DNA of 64,000 nt from Paraspadella gotoi. Taxonomy: Eukaryota; Chaetognatha. The stretch covers positions 1,382,581 through 1,446,580 of the forward strand of contig JBJCIZ010000239.1 in the NCBI GenBank assembly GCA_051294375.1. Direction: 5' to 3'. Below, piece after piece: positions 35,701 through 47,000 of this stretch. A program made the translations under genes and the position numbers. Below the pieces are notes generated by a model. That model was not told the DNA's origin. It saw nothing but the letters and a program-made list of their open reading frames with translations, and did no database searches. Position 1 is the stretch's first letter. Each line of letters opens with the position of its first letter.

Positions 35701-35932
35701 TTCCGGTGTTTAGAGAAATTTGTTATCTTCTTTATTACATTGGAAAGCGTTTTTTCTTATTTTTTTAAAGTTGTTAATCTCTTTGGAAATATCGTCTGCC
35801 CGGCTGTATTTTAACGTTTTATGCACTTTTTACTTTGCAAGTCGTTTATCGGTGTTTTTTAACTCTTTTAACCATTGGAAAAAACGTTTTTGCCGTTTTT
35901 TTTTTATAGTTTTTAATTTCTTTTTACATTGG
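29709..35932 (+). repeat. Tandem satellite array, ~518-bp unit, about 11 units
   Basis: The landmark GCAGAAGTATTTAACG recurs near 29954, 30490, 31003, 31513, 32040, 32549, 33070, 33583, 34098, 34608, 35129 and 35652, giving a mean period of about 518 bp. About 320 bp of each unit is itself a chain of ~55-bp sub-repeats around TTTACATTGGAAAAA-CGTTTTC-TTTTTAAAGTTTTTAT. The remaining ~200 bp is unique: GAGAGTGAGAGAAAGC, an AGAGAGAGAAGGAGACAT purine stretch, and CCTCGATGATGTTATTTGCAG. Units differ mainly by one-base indels. No protein is encoded. Confidence 0.95.
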
Positions 35933-36149
35933 AAGTCACCCTGTATCTTTCACCAACGTCCAAGTTGATTTATTTTTATATTTGAAACGAAAATTATATA
36001 ATAAAAAGATCGATCCCCCACAAAAGTAAATTTCCTTATTTTTAAAAATTCGTTTAATTCAAAGTGAATTAGTATTCGAAACAGTTTTTCCCCCACAAAC
36101 TCTTATTTGAACGACAGCGACTGTTGAGTGTTGATCGCTCTCTCTCTCT
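35933..36149 (+). repeat. Left arm of an inverted repeat pair (~215 bp)
   Basis: It starts AAGTCACCCTGTATCTTTCACC and runs to CTGTTGAGTGTTGATCGCTC and a CT tract. The same sequence with small indels occurs reversed at 47001-47222. It begins exactly where the 518-bp satellite array ends, replacing the expected run of A after TTGGA. Confidence 0.9.
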
Positions 36150-36237
36150 CATCTCTCTCTCTCTCTCCTCTCTGTCTCTCTCTCTCTCTTCTCTCTCTTC
36201 TCTATCCCTTTCCTCCTCTCTCTATTCTCTCTCTCTC
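36150..36237 (+). repeat. CT microsatellite
   Basis: CT repeats with short interruptions inside the left inverted-repeat arm. Confidence 0.85.
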
Positions 36238-36474
36238 TCTATTCGATACCGCGATTTTTTTCCCGTCGTTTTTCTCATCTACTACGACGACGGGCCGACG
36301 ACGACACAGACGACGAACTTTTATTATTTTTATCTTTCGTCGGATTTTTTTTTAATTTAAAATTTTTTCATCGTAACTTTCTTTTATAAACTGTGAGAAA
36401 GGGGGGAAAAAGATGAGAGAGAAAGAGAGAAGAAGAGAGGAGGAGGAGAGAGAGGAGAAGAGAGAGGAGAGAGA

Positions 36475-36542
<68 letters not shown>

Positions 36543-36600
36543 TAGAAAGAGAGAGAGAGAAGAGATAAAACCCGTGTGGCCGAGTTTTAGGTTTCATTCT
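36238..36600 (+). repeat. Inner inverted repeat, left copy
   Basis: CGATACCGCGATTTTTTTCC, a segment ending CATCGTAACTTTCTTTT, then CTGTGAGAAAGGGGGG and a GA tract, is matched in reverse by 41935-42370. It continues the left arm inward, so the mirror symmetry extends beyond the outer 215 bp. Confidence 0.75.
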
Positions 36601-36634
36601 TTTTGTTTCNNNNNNNNNNNNNNNNNNNNNNNNN

Positions 36635-37268
36635 TTTTTTTTTCTTTTCTGTTTGTTTGTTTTCTTTTTTTTCGTCGGGCGAATCTTGACTTCTGGTTTT
36701 CGTCTTTTGGCCGAAAAAGAAACTGGGATGAGAATTCGATGCCGCTGGGGAACTCGCGTCGTCGTTGTTGTCGTCGTTGTCGTCGTCGTTGTCGTTGTTT
36801 CTGTTGTCGTTGTCGTTTTTAACCTTGATCTTTTGTTGTCGTCGTTGTCGTTGTCTTTATTGTCATCCGTTGTTATTGTTAATCGTTGTTGTCATTTTTA
36901 TTGTTTGTTTTATTTATATGTTTTCATTTTCCGTTGTTATTATTATTTTTGTCGTTTTATATATACGTATTGTATAATAATCTTTAAAAAAATCTTTCAA
37001 TTGGTTTTAGATTCAGAAAATAGCGACGTTAATTAACGAAGCTCGTAACGAGGTTAAAAAGGTAAATCCAGTGGTCAAGTCGTTACGACCTCGCGACACG
37101 CGAGAATACGTGAATGCCGTAATGCCCAATCGACTTATGGTCGTCGTTATTAATATAGAAACGTCGTAAAAACAGTTGGATGCTTCGATGCCGTCGCAGA
37201 TGCCGTAGATGCCGTATTCCGGTGTATTCGATCAATCGAAAAAATGTTTTTTCTCAAATCAGAATCTC

Positions 37269-37308
<40 letters not shown>

Positions 37309-38294
37309 TCTCTCGTCGGTTCGATGCAAGACAAAGTTTAAACCAGTTTCCCCTTTCAATCTCTGTCTCTCTCATATTCTCTTCTCTCTCTCTCTCGTTT
37401 TCCCTCTCTCTGTTATGTTTATCTTTGGCCCAGAAACCGATTCAAATTTTTTTTCCTCATGCGTCGATGCATGTATATACGGAATTTTTCGTTAGATCTT
37501 TTTTACCGTTCGGTCTGTCAGTCATTTAGTCGGTCTGTCGGTCTATTTGTTTGACAGTCGATATGTCTGTTGGTCAGACAGTCAATATGTAAGTGACCAT
37601 ATCGATTGCAGTTTCTAATATTCATAAAAATCACGTAGCTAATTACTATTAATTAATATAAATAATTAACAATTTCTCCGATCGACGCATCATTGGCATT
37701 TTTTTTTTCGATCCAAAAACTCGCGAAAGAATAACATTAGTTCCTCTCTGTCGGGAAAAACTGCTTAACTCTTTACGTCTTAAATTAGAAAAGAAAAAAA
37801 AAGACAAATTCGTATTTTTTTCTCTTTCTTTTTTTTTTTTGTATCTTCTTCCTCTTTCTCTTCATCTTTCTTTCATTCCTCGTTCACTTATTATATATAT
37901 ATCTTTTTCTTCATTTCTCTTTCATTCTTTGCTCATTTCTTATTATTCATATTTTCCTTTTTCTTTCTCCTTCATATTTCTTGTCCTCAATTTTTAACTT
38001 TGTCCAATTTTCCTTTTTTTAAAATTTTCCTTCCCTTTTTATTTCCTCTCTATTTCTATTTCCTTCTCTATTCTTAATCTTCTTCGTCTCTTTTCTCTTT
38101 CTCCCGCTTCTCCTTCTACCTCCCTTTCTTCTTCTCTTTCTCCCCTTTCCCCTCCTCCTCCTCCTCCTCTTCCTCCTCTGAAAATGACGTTCCCAATGAC
38201 GTCATAGCTTCTACTCTTTATTTTTCTTCTTTCGTTGCTGTAAATCGGTTTTTCACTCTCAACCGACTTTTCGCTTTTTTTTAAATTTGCATTT
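36635..38294. other. T-rich DNA inside the inverted-repeat region
   Basis: A GTCGTTGTT run (36755-36860), a CT tract (37275-37312), a GTCGGTCTGTCGG cluster (37510-37580) and a pyrimidine-rich stretch (37790-38180). One exon-like segment at 37011 is listed separately. Confidence 0.6.
37011..37169 (+). other. Short open stretch behind an acceptor-like TTTTAG
   Basis: Opens right after TTTTAG and reads IQKIATLINEARNEVKK, then continues to TAA at 37167-37169 (52 codons). A donor-like AAAAAG|GTAAAT lies at 37061. The composition is protein-like but I do not recognise it. A chance frame of this length is quite possible. Confidence 0.2.
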
Positions 38295-38328
38295 AACTTA
38301 TGTACTCGACCGAATTTCTTCTTGTAAG
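38295..38328 (+). repeat. 34-bp direct repeat, left copy
   Basis: AACTTATGTACTCGACC and the following 17 bases are identical to 39611-39644. They enclose the repeat at 38329-39610. Confidence 0.9.
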
Positions 38329-39610
38329 CGTCCGTGGTTTACGGCATTGAACGAATAGATAAAACTATTTAAAATGATTGGTAGATTGGCAGATATATCT
38401 TAATATCCATGCAGACAGTCAAATATGTGGATAAGGCGCTAAGTGGGCTAAAGAGTGCTATCCGCAACTTTTTTAACCCCCTCTTGCAGCCAAAGAACGG
38501 GTCCTCGGCTTGGAACCAGGCTTGAGTGTTTTCCAAAGCGGTTTATGGCCATCCTCACGCTTCGGGTTAAGTACCATTGTAGATCAATCCCGGTACCTAC
38601 TGGTCAAGAGCTGATGATCTTATGGCAGATTGAATTTGTTTCAATGACTGACTATAATATGTACAAACGAATATTTAACCAGACTGACAGACAGACAGAC
38701 AGACCATCCAAAAAAAATCAAAAAAGCGCTTGAGCGAAGAAATCTTTAAAAACTAACTCCCCCGACCTTTGACCTCAAAAAACGATGCCCAACAAAAAAA
38801 ACTGACGTCGCTCGTTTTCTCTTCTTTTTCTTTCTTTGTTGTTTTGTTTGTTTTCTTTTTTTTTGCGCCAGTGAGTTCTTTTTGTTTTGTTTTTTGTTTT
38901 TTTTTTTTTTTTTTTTTTTTTTGCCGGTTCGTTTCCTTTTTTTGATCCTCTGGGTCATTTTGTTGTGTTTTTTTTTGTTTGTTTATCTGCGGCGGAAGAC
39001 GCGCTACCTTTTCGGCAACGTTTGGTTCTCGCGTCAGCAGTCCGTCGCGAAGATCTATCCTAGAAAAAATTTTATTTGTTTAATCTGTCTTCTGTCTGTC
39101 TTCTCTCTCTCTGTCTGTCTCTCTCTCTTCTCTCCTCTCTTCTCTCTTTCTCTCTTTCTCNNNNNNNNNNNNNNNNNNNNNNNNNCTCTTTCTCTCTCTC
39201 TCTTTCTCTCTCTCTCTCTCCCTCTGTGATGCAAATTCGCGAAACAAACAAGAGAAAACAGGAAAAGAAAATAAAGCGGAAAATAAATATAAAATGGAAA
39301 TAAAGCGGAAATAAAATGAAAATAAAATGGAAATAAAATGGAATTTAAACAAAGAGGAAATATAAAGTTGTTGACGAAAACTCGACAATAGGAATCGTGG
39401 TGAAGAATCGAAGTGACTGTGATTCGGATTGAGAATGTGAATGTGATTGTGATCGTGATCGTAATTATGATTGTGATTGTGATTCTGATCGATCGGTAAT
39501 AATTTGAAATGGAAAGAATTTAAGAATTAAGAATTTTAAAAAAAAGGTCTCTGGTGTCTCAGCGTCGGAAATGAACCACCAGGACCGAAAGGGAAAGAAA
39601 GAAAAAGAGA
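38329..39610 (+). repeat. ~1.3-kb repeat element E, copy 1
   Basis: Landmarks CCGTGGTTTAC, GGCAGATATATCTTAAT-ATCCATGCAGACAGTC, GAGTGCTATCCGCAAC, CATCCTCACGCTTCGGGTT, a (CAGA)n run, a T-rich part and a CT tract with a 25-N gap (39161-39185) all recur at 40411-41905. No protein is encoded. The (CAGA)n run and the box-like GGTTCC(G)AGTACC of copy 2 would fit a SINE-like head, but this is unproven. Confidence 0.7.
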
Positions 39611-39644
39611 AACTTATGTACTCGACCGAATTTCTTCTTGTAAG
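39611..39644 (+). repeat. 34-bp direct repeat, right copy
   Basis: Identical to 38295-38328. 1316 bp separate the starts. Confidence 0.9.
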
Positions 39645-40410
39645 AGTAGCGGTAGCGACCAAATTCAAATTTTAATGGGAACCAGGGGCATATAAAACTA
39701 ATCCATTATTGGTATTAATTATTGTATTAAAATATTTTCTTGACAAAATGTTCCGAACAGGAGTAAATTCGCTAATTAATATGTTTATATATGCTATTGA
39801 TAATGTCAAAGAGATTTTTTTTTGATTTTTAAGTTTTTTTAATTGATTCTGAGTTAGAGCTTGTAAAAGTTAAAGACAAAAACTATAATTACAACTTTTT
39901 AAAAAATTTGGATGTTTTATTACTTAAAAATGTAGCGTAAATAAAAACTTGCTAAAAAATACCAGTCGGATGAATATATGATGATTAGGATAATGAATTT
40001 TTTTTACTGTATTGTCTTCCCAGTTTTAAACCCATCTTATCAGGTCTTAAAATATTGAAAAATGAATTTTGTATACTTTGTGTAGACACTTGTGATTGTT
40101 TTATAAGAGCTCTTTATCTGTTGAAATTTGCTTTTAAAGAAATACAAATAATTTAAGAAAATTAAAAATTTTGACATCTCTACATTATCTCTTCACTAGA
40201 ATAAAAAATTATTAAAAAATTTATCGAATTACTAATGCTTATTAGGCTTCATTTTTTAGGGAAAATTTTTCTGGGTCTCATTGGAATAGTTTTTCTCAGA
40301 AATGTATGATAAGTTTTCATTTTGGAAAGGTTCCCTAAAACCGTTTCTAAGTAACTTCTTGACCTCACTTCCATGTGTGTTAACAAAGTTTGGCTCTATT
40401 GTATTTATAG
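39645..40410. other. AT-rich unique DNA between the two E copies
   Basis: Nothing recognised. Confidence 0.6.
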
Positions 40411-41905
40411 CGCCCGTGGTTTACTCTGGTGCATTGAACGAATAGATAGATAAATTTTCCTCATTTTTAATATGTGGATTGGTAGTATTGGCAGATATAT
40501 CTTAATTATCCATGCAGACAGTCAAATATGTGGATAAGGGCGCTAAGGTGTGGCTAAAGAGTGCTATCCGCAACTTCTTTTTAAAGCACCCTCTGCAGCC
40601 GAAAGAAACGCGGGAAACGTTAAGTTCCCTTCGGGCTTTCGAGAGAACCAGGCTTTGAAGTGTTTTCCAATCGGACAGGTTTGCATCGCGCCATCCTCAC
40701 GCTTCGGGTTCCGAGTACCATTGTAGATCAATTCCCGCGCCGGGTACCTATCTGTCCCCCGCCGGCAAGAGCTGATGATCTTATGTATTGGCAGGATTGA
40801 ATTTGTTTCACATCTGACTGACTATAATATGTTACAAACGCAATATCTGTAACACAGACTGAACAGACAGACAGACAATGACCATCGCTCGTCGCAAAAC
40901 AAATCAAAAAAAAAGCGCAAAAAATATTGAAGACGAAAAAAAAAAATACTTAAAAACTGATAACACTCGCCCCTCGAACCTGTTGACCTCAAAAAACGAT
41001 GCCAACAAAAAAAAACTGACGTCGCTCGTCTACTTTCTCTCTTCTTGTTCTTTCTTTTGTGTGTTTTGTTGCTTTTGCTATTTTGTTATTGCGGCCAGTG
41101 AGCTTTCTTTTGGTTTGTGTTTTTTGTGTTTTTTTTTTTTTATGTTTTCTGTTTTTTTGCCGGTTCGTTTCCTTTTTTTTGATCCTCTGGTGTCATTTTT
41201 GTGTTGTTTTTTTTTGTTTGTTCTATCGCGGCGGAGACGCGCTACCGTTGGCAACGCCGTTTGGTTCCTCGCGTACGCAGTCCAGAGATCGCGAAGATCT
41301 AGAAAAAAAATTTTTAGTTTGCTTTAGTCTACGTCTGCTGTCTGTCTCTCTCTCTGTCGTCTCTCTCTTCATCTCTACTTCTCTCTCCTCTTTCTCTCTT
41401 TCTCTCTTCTCTCTGTTCTCTCGTCTTTCTCTCTACCTCTGTGCATGCAAATTTCGCGGAAACAAAGCAGGACGAGAGAAAACAGGAAAAGAAAGGGGGA
41501 AAAGATAGGGAAATTTCTCAGCGATCGGGGAAGAAAAAATGAAGAAAATATAAAAAAATGGAATAATAAAGAGCGGGAAGGCAAAATGGATATATTTTTA
41601 AACCTGAAGGAAGATAAAATAAAATTGTGGAAATGAAAAATGTGAAATTTTAAAACTAAGAGGAGATATAAAAGTTCTGTTTGGAACGAGAAAACTCGGA
41701 CAATAAGGAATCAGTTGAAAAAAATGGCGTGAGAATCGGAAGAGTGACTGCTGATTCGGATTGAGGAATTAGGTCTGTGAATTGTGATGTTTTGTTGATC
41801 GTGTGATCGGTAATTATGATTTGTGATTTGTATTCTGAGTCTCGTATCGTTTAATAATTTTGAAATGGAAAGTAATTTAAGAGATTAAGAATTTAAAAAA
41901 AAAAA
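40411..41905 (+). repeat. Repeat element E, copy 2 (insertion-rich)
   Basis: Same landmarks as copy 1, but about 200 bp longer through scattered inserted bases. It lacks the 34-bp flanking repeats and leads into a 25-N gap at 42424. Confidence 0.75.
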
Positions 41906-41964
41906 CTAGGGCTGATGTCGAGAGATAAAAATATTCGCTCGTGATCTCTCTCTTCTTCTCTCTT

Positions 41965-42015
<51 letters not shown>

Positions 42016-42423
42016 CTCTTTCTTTCTTCTCTCTCTCTCATGCTCTCTCTCTCTCTCTCTCTCTTCTCTTCTCTCTCTCTCTTTCTTTCTTTCTCTTTCT
42101 CTCTCACTCTTTTTCCCCCCTTTTTCTCACAGTAAAAAAAGAAAGTACGATGAAAAATTTAAATAAAAAAAAAATTCGAGACGAAACGAAAAAAAATAAA
42201 ATAAAAAAGTTTTCGCGGTCGTCACGTCGTCGATATCAGTGAACCCTGCGCCTATCACTTTTCGCTCTCGTTCTCTCCTGCACTACCTCGTTCGACGAAA
42301 GATGAAAAAACAGCGAGTGACCCCACGTATGTTTCGAGGGAAAAAAATCCGCGTATCGTAAAGAGAGAGAGATGTGAGAGAGAGAGAGCGGAGAGGAGAG
42401 AGACGAGAGATGAGGAGGAGAGA
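41905..42423 (-). repeat. Inner inverted repeat, right copy
   Basis: Read on the minus strand, it matches 36238-36600. It ends at a 25-N gap (42424-42448), and the sequence after the gap (42449-42700) repeats 41905-42165 before running into the BEL/Pao remnant. Confidence 0.75.
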
Positions 42424-42448
42424 NNNNNNNNNNNNNNNNNNNNNNNNN
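42424..42448. other. 25-N gap; flank repeats
   Basis: 42449-42700 repeats 41905-42165 (GCTGATGTCGA, the CT tract, CACAGTAAAAAAAGAAAGTACG). Confidence 0.9.
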
Positions 42449-42575
42449 CAGTAGGCTGATGTCGAAGAATAAAAATATTCCGTGATCTCTCTCTCTTCTC
42501 TCTTTCTAATCTCTCTTCTCTCTCTCGTCTCTCTCTCTCTCTCTCTCTCTCATCTCTTTCTTTCTCTCTCTCTCA

Positions 42576-42612
<37 letters not shown>

Positions 42613-42702
42613 GTCTTTCTTTCTTTCTCTTTCTCTCTCACTCTTTTTCCCCCCTTGATCTCACAGTAAAAAAAGAAAGTACGATGAAATAATTAAATAA
42701 AA

Positions 42703-43339
42703 AAAGAACGAATTGCGCTGAGCCAGTTCCGTTGTATTTATTAGCAAAGAAACTCTGATTTGTAATAAATACGTAAAAATATGATTAGTTAGATATTTGA
42801 AAATCCAGAAATATCCAAAGTCAGATCAACATTTATTTATTTTTTTGTTACAACAGATTTACAAATGTGTAGTTGTTTATTAAGGAGCTGGAGTCCAGTT
42901 CATAAGTATCAGTTTGATACTTTATAATTCGATTCCGGAGTTATCCATTTAATCCACCAAAAAAAAAAAAAAAAAAAAAACAAAAGTCCAAAAAACAGAA
43001 GGGGAAAGAGGGAGAAGGGAAATATTTACGTAATAGTTACACAATTGGGTAGTGAATATACAAATTTAATAGCGGAGCTAGTCACATTCAAGAGGTACAA
43101 GTTTATTACGATCACGTTTCATAGACTTTATCATCAGCTGTGCGTACAAAGAACGCGTCTTCACATGCGTTTACCTTCCCAGCGTTCAGATATCTCCCGC
43201 TAATCTCCATTGGCCCGTGATTTTAATTCGTATCTACCATTAAACCAGTTGATTTTCTTTTTAAAATTTTCCTGTGTCGTTTTCCATTTTTGACGCTGTT
43301 GAAGTGTAACTACATATCATGTTTCCACCATCCCCAAAA
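42703..43339. other. AT-rich flank of the BEL/Pao remnant
   Basis: It contains an A19 run (42959-42979) and otherwise AT-rich unique sequence. It may include the 3' LTR of the retrotransposon, but no matching 5' LTR was found, so this cannot be shown. Confidence 0.35.
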
Positions 43340-44190
43340 ATTTCACTCTCAAACGTCTCGCCTGTATCCAAGTGCCCTCAAGCGCCCGTCGAACGGATTC
43401 TGGAGGCACAAATATATTGCTCTCGAGGGCGCATAGACGCTCGGGTAGGAATTGTGGCTGGCGTCAAAGCTTCCATTGTCACGTGATCTTCGCCGATTCG
43501 CGTTAAACGGGCGGCGGCTCTCACTCTCACTCAACCGAAGCTTATGCTTGTTGTTAGCACTTCTAGGTGTAGTTTATCTTTTTTCAGAATTGCGGTAAAT
43601 GTTTTTTCATTAGGAATTGCTACAAGGTCTCTCCACACGCCGCCCATTGCGGAGGCCATTGGAGGACGAAACCCATTCAACCCCATATTCCATCCATCTT
43701 TTTATGAACTTGTTTTCTCTCCATCTTGTTACTGCCCGCTTTCAATTCCGTGTCCGCTCCACGTAAGTTCTTCCATTATCACTATAGAATTTTTTCGTTC
43801 CGGGGCGCGGAATTGACCGATTATTGAATAATAAATTGAGGAAGGAAGCATATATCATGTTAAAACTTCTAGTGTGAACGGCCCTCTGGATTTAAAACAC
43901 GTGTACAAGGCTACCCAACGTTTGGCGCCTGCCCGGCCACCGTGACGACATGGAAGGGCCAAAAATGTCAACACCGACCACTGAAACGGTTCTCCGATGG
44001 TCAGCGGTTCTTCGGGTATATCGCCGATTTTTTGTGTCGCCGGGGGCGGAAATTTTCTGGCAGCAGCTGGACGCGTTTTTGAGGCGGAATCTCACGGCCT
44101 GGCCGCATTGACGGGATATGAAAACGGGCGCCGGATCTCCGCGAGAACATGTTCAACGCTCCGCATGAGCTTTTCTTGCTCATGTATATA
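43340..44190 (-). pseudogene. BEL/Pao pol: integrase remnant
   Basis: An HVL..R..F..P-like zinc-domain block lies at about 44080-44180. GVDIFGP (near 43950-43975) holds the first catalytic Asp. A MGGVW block at about 43640-43660 belongs to the C-terminal part of the core. An ALTP-like block lies near 43455. The blocks are separated by stops and frameshifts. No intact active site can be read. Confidence 0.8.
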
Positions 44191-44565
44191 GCAAATATTA
44201 ATCACGTACTGAGTCGGGTCATTTTTGGGTCGAGCACGATCGGGGTGTCGAGTCTCATATGACAAGTCCGCTTTTCCTATCGGCCGCCAATCGTATTATA
44301 ACATACTTCAGTATCTAAGAATGGGTTGAGCTGCCGTAGCGAGATTCTCGTCTGACGTCAGTCAGCTCTCGCATCTGGAAAAGCGTACATTTTTTTCTCT
44401 GAGTTGACGCTATTCATCCGGAAATAGCGCGTGTAAGCTCGGGCATTTGAATGATTTCAGCTTCTTTGTAGGTCATTTAGGTTTTAACCATTTCATCTTT
44501 TTTGGTTGAGCATCGCGTCATGGCGCAATGCTTTATCTACCACCTATCCAGTTCATGATCACGAT

Positions 44566-45460
44566 TTATCGTCGCGATTCAACGAAGTTTTTATGTGAAT
44601 TGAGGCACTGCGCGCGTATTCGCCAGCGGACCAGTGTCAGTATCGAATCTTTTGTACGTTTTCCTATTGGACGATTCGGCATCTTAGATTCCATCGCGAG
44701 GATATCCGCGGGGGAATAGGCTTGAAGATAGTTTTTGTTTTCGGGCCACTCTTCTTCCGGGCGCCACAAAAAATTCGGCGGCCTTGGTGGAACGCGTCGC
44801 CATTTTGGATCGCCCAGACGTAATCCGCGGCTACAATTCATCTGCAGGGTTGTCATCTGTGCAACGTGAGCGCCATTTCTGCACATCGGTTAATTGCCCT
44901 GATTCGAAACAAGCGGTTTTGAAAAAGGCTGGCAAATTTAGATTTACGCATCAAAAATTTTTTCAAAACAGTCTCTGAATCAGTCCACATAACTACCTTT
45001 TCGTAAATGATTCGTTCGATCATCTCGTCAACACCGATATGTCGGATTTAACCACCGAGGCATGCCGGCTCGTTCAACGTCCAAGCTTCTCGGATTGAAT
45101 GTGGATGAGATGCTTTGGAGGAATCCAACGGGCGTTACTCGACCTAGACATAATAAATGCAACATAGATTTCCCTTGATTTTTGTGTTGTGTACAGTTCT
45201 GCGATACACTACTACGCCATAGCCATCATGGCTGCGTCAGAAAATTACATGCAGTTCTGGCGTGATCTTCTGTTGTTTCTCTTGTGGCGATCCATCGCGG
45301 GCACTTGATGCGACTCCAGTTTCCGCATCTGTGTTCGCCAAGTGTTGAAGTCCTGTACGAGATCATCTGAAGTGCGTGAATCCCAGTCTGTTGTCGCCTC
45401 ATTCGCGCGTTGAAAGTATAATTACGTCCTTTCAATGTAAATGGTGAGACGATTCCCAAT
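44566..45460 (-). pseudogene. BEL/Pao pol: RNase H and WP linker remnant
   Basis: An FSDAA block (the first RNase H Asp) at about 45230-45244 is directly preceded by an in-frame TAA at 45245-45247. A WTDSETV block lies at about 44969-44990. Frame 44566-44886 contains CSRG and FLWRPEEEWP, the typical BEL/Pao segment between RNase H and integrase. Several frame changes separate these blocks. Confidence 0.85.
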
Positions 45461-45709
45461 GCGGTCGTACAAGCTGCTTTTAGGATGAAATTGTTTTAGT
45501 GATACCAAACGTTTCATGACTTATCCTGGTTAACACAAGGGGAAAAAATAATCATCAAAAAATGAAGAAAGCAACACCCAAATACTTTATCTCCTGGCGC
45601 GCATCTTTGGTGTCGTCGTCATCATTTCCCATCCTGTAAAGTCATTTGATAGATCTGCTGATTTGTCCGGTTCATCTTCAGGACATCGGAACTGAACCAT
45701 TCCATGTTG

Positions 45710-46270
45710 TCAACTCAAAGCCGCCAAGGCGAGGGCTTCGACGAGGCCCTTCTTCAACTCACGCGCAGTTTCCTCATTTGGCGTAGAACGAGAAATCATC
45801 GACAGAGAACTGTCGGATAATGGCTTCGACGACTTCCATTGAAGGCTCCCTTCCAACGTCTTGCTGAGTCTTGAGGTGGATTTGCGACCAACGGTGGAAC
45901 TCTTTGCGCCGAAAAATGTGCACTCTAATGAAGAGAACAGGTTGTACAAGTATCATCTCGAACCACCAATAACCGAAAGCAATGAATATCATTTTCATCG
46001 ACAAATACTTGATGGAAGAAAAAGCCGCGGATATCGCGCGGCCAGTGCCACCCTATGACGACGAAATCGGAGCATTAACGCCCAAGCATATTCGTATTGA
46101 TAGTCGGATCCATGAGTAATTCGTCATTTAAAACATTTACCTCTTCACTTGCACGTGCGTCGCAAATTCGGACTTTGTCTTTGTCTCGTCGTACGAGCAA
46201 CGTGACGGAAGGTTTCCAGATTGGGTTTACCGGGGGGACATCGTCAGGTGTCAACTCTACGAGCATGACC
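45710..46270 (-). pseudogene. BEL/Pao pol: reverse transcriptase remnant
   Basis: The frame 46075-46266 contains KVRICDA and LNDELL blocks (fingers region). Downstream a FGAKSS block and an FSVDD motif (VDD codons at 45796-45804, standing for the FYVDD catalytic box) lie in two different frames, so at least one frameshift falls between them near 45.9 kb. Both catalytic Asp codons of the DD pair are present, but the enzyme could not be translated intact. Confidence 0.85.
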
Positions 46271-46409
46271 TCTTCACGAATTTTTCATTCTTCATGTACC
46301 CTTTTTTTATCAGCGGGATATCTATTGAGTTTTCGCATAAGAGATTGTAACCGGTAATGCCATTGTGGCAGAACTCTACTATTCAAATTTCTCCGCCTTT
46401 TCCTACCTC

Positions 46410-46910
46410 TCATCCAAGGCAAAAACCTACAAAATAAGTGACCTTCTTCTCGTCAAACCGTATTGTATCTTCTAGTTGTTTTACCGCGATTACGTCTTCA
46501 ACCGATGCAAACTTTCTAGCACTAGGCGCCGCGGGACGAAATCCGAATGAAACAGACTCGATGTCTCTTGCTATTTTCTTCTCATCTTCGTTCGACAATT
46601 TCCCTGTTTGATGCGGGCACAATGTTACATCATTGCTGCCTCATACCGAGGGCCGCAGGTCCAACGAGAGTCCAGCCAAAGGCAGTCATAAGTGCAATTG
46701 GCTGATCTGCGGGCCTATGCGATCGAACTTCGCGCCAATCCAGTATAAGCAAACCACTGCTGGGAGGATGCAGGTCCAACCTCCTTATCGGGAGATTGCG
46801 GAAAAGAAACCCCCTCTAAGTGCTGTTTTCCGGCCACATTTCCATTGGAAGGGGGAGTCATCCTCCGACGTCAGCATTTTCCCACTATTGCCGGCGTACA
46901 GAAAATGAGA
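46410..46910 (-). pseudogene. BEL/Pao pol: end of protease region and linker to RT
   Basis: A GW-x3-GP motif at 46657-46677 matches the end of the BEL/Pao protease-associated region, where TxxGWxxxGP is conserved. It is followed by a stop. A second frame (46410-46622) then gives the segment that precedes RT, with an LEDTIRFD-like block. The two parts are in different frames, so the copy is broken. Confidence 0.75.
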
Positions 46911-47000
46911 AATTCCATCGAGTGGTTCACAGTGAAATCGTCACTTCTCGAGCATCGTCTTCGGCGCAATCGGAGGTCCTGATTCTCATGGATCTCCTAG

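Larger units (their letters stand above)
43340..46910 (-). mobile_element. BEL/Pao LTR retrotransposon, decayed pol
   Basis: Conserved blocks of a BEL/Pao polyprotein occur in the right order on the minus strand: protease end, reverse transcriptase, RNase H, the WP-rich linker and integrase. They are spread over several frames with stops and frameshifts, so no intact protein is encoded. No gag and no pair of direct LTRs was found. The 5' side stops near a GA tract at 46998 next to the right inverted repeat. The 3' side runs into AT-rich DNA that may contain LTR sequence. The base composition is more balanced than in the surrounding repeats. The family assignment is firm because the linker and integrase motifs are typical of BEL/Pao rather than Gypsy or Copia. 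Confidence 0.9.

Noticed and set aside
29709-35932. CRISPR array
   Set aside because: The unit is 518 bp with internal sub-repeats and no unique spacers, and the DNA is eukaryotic.
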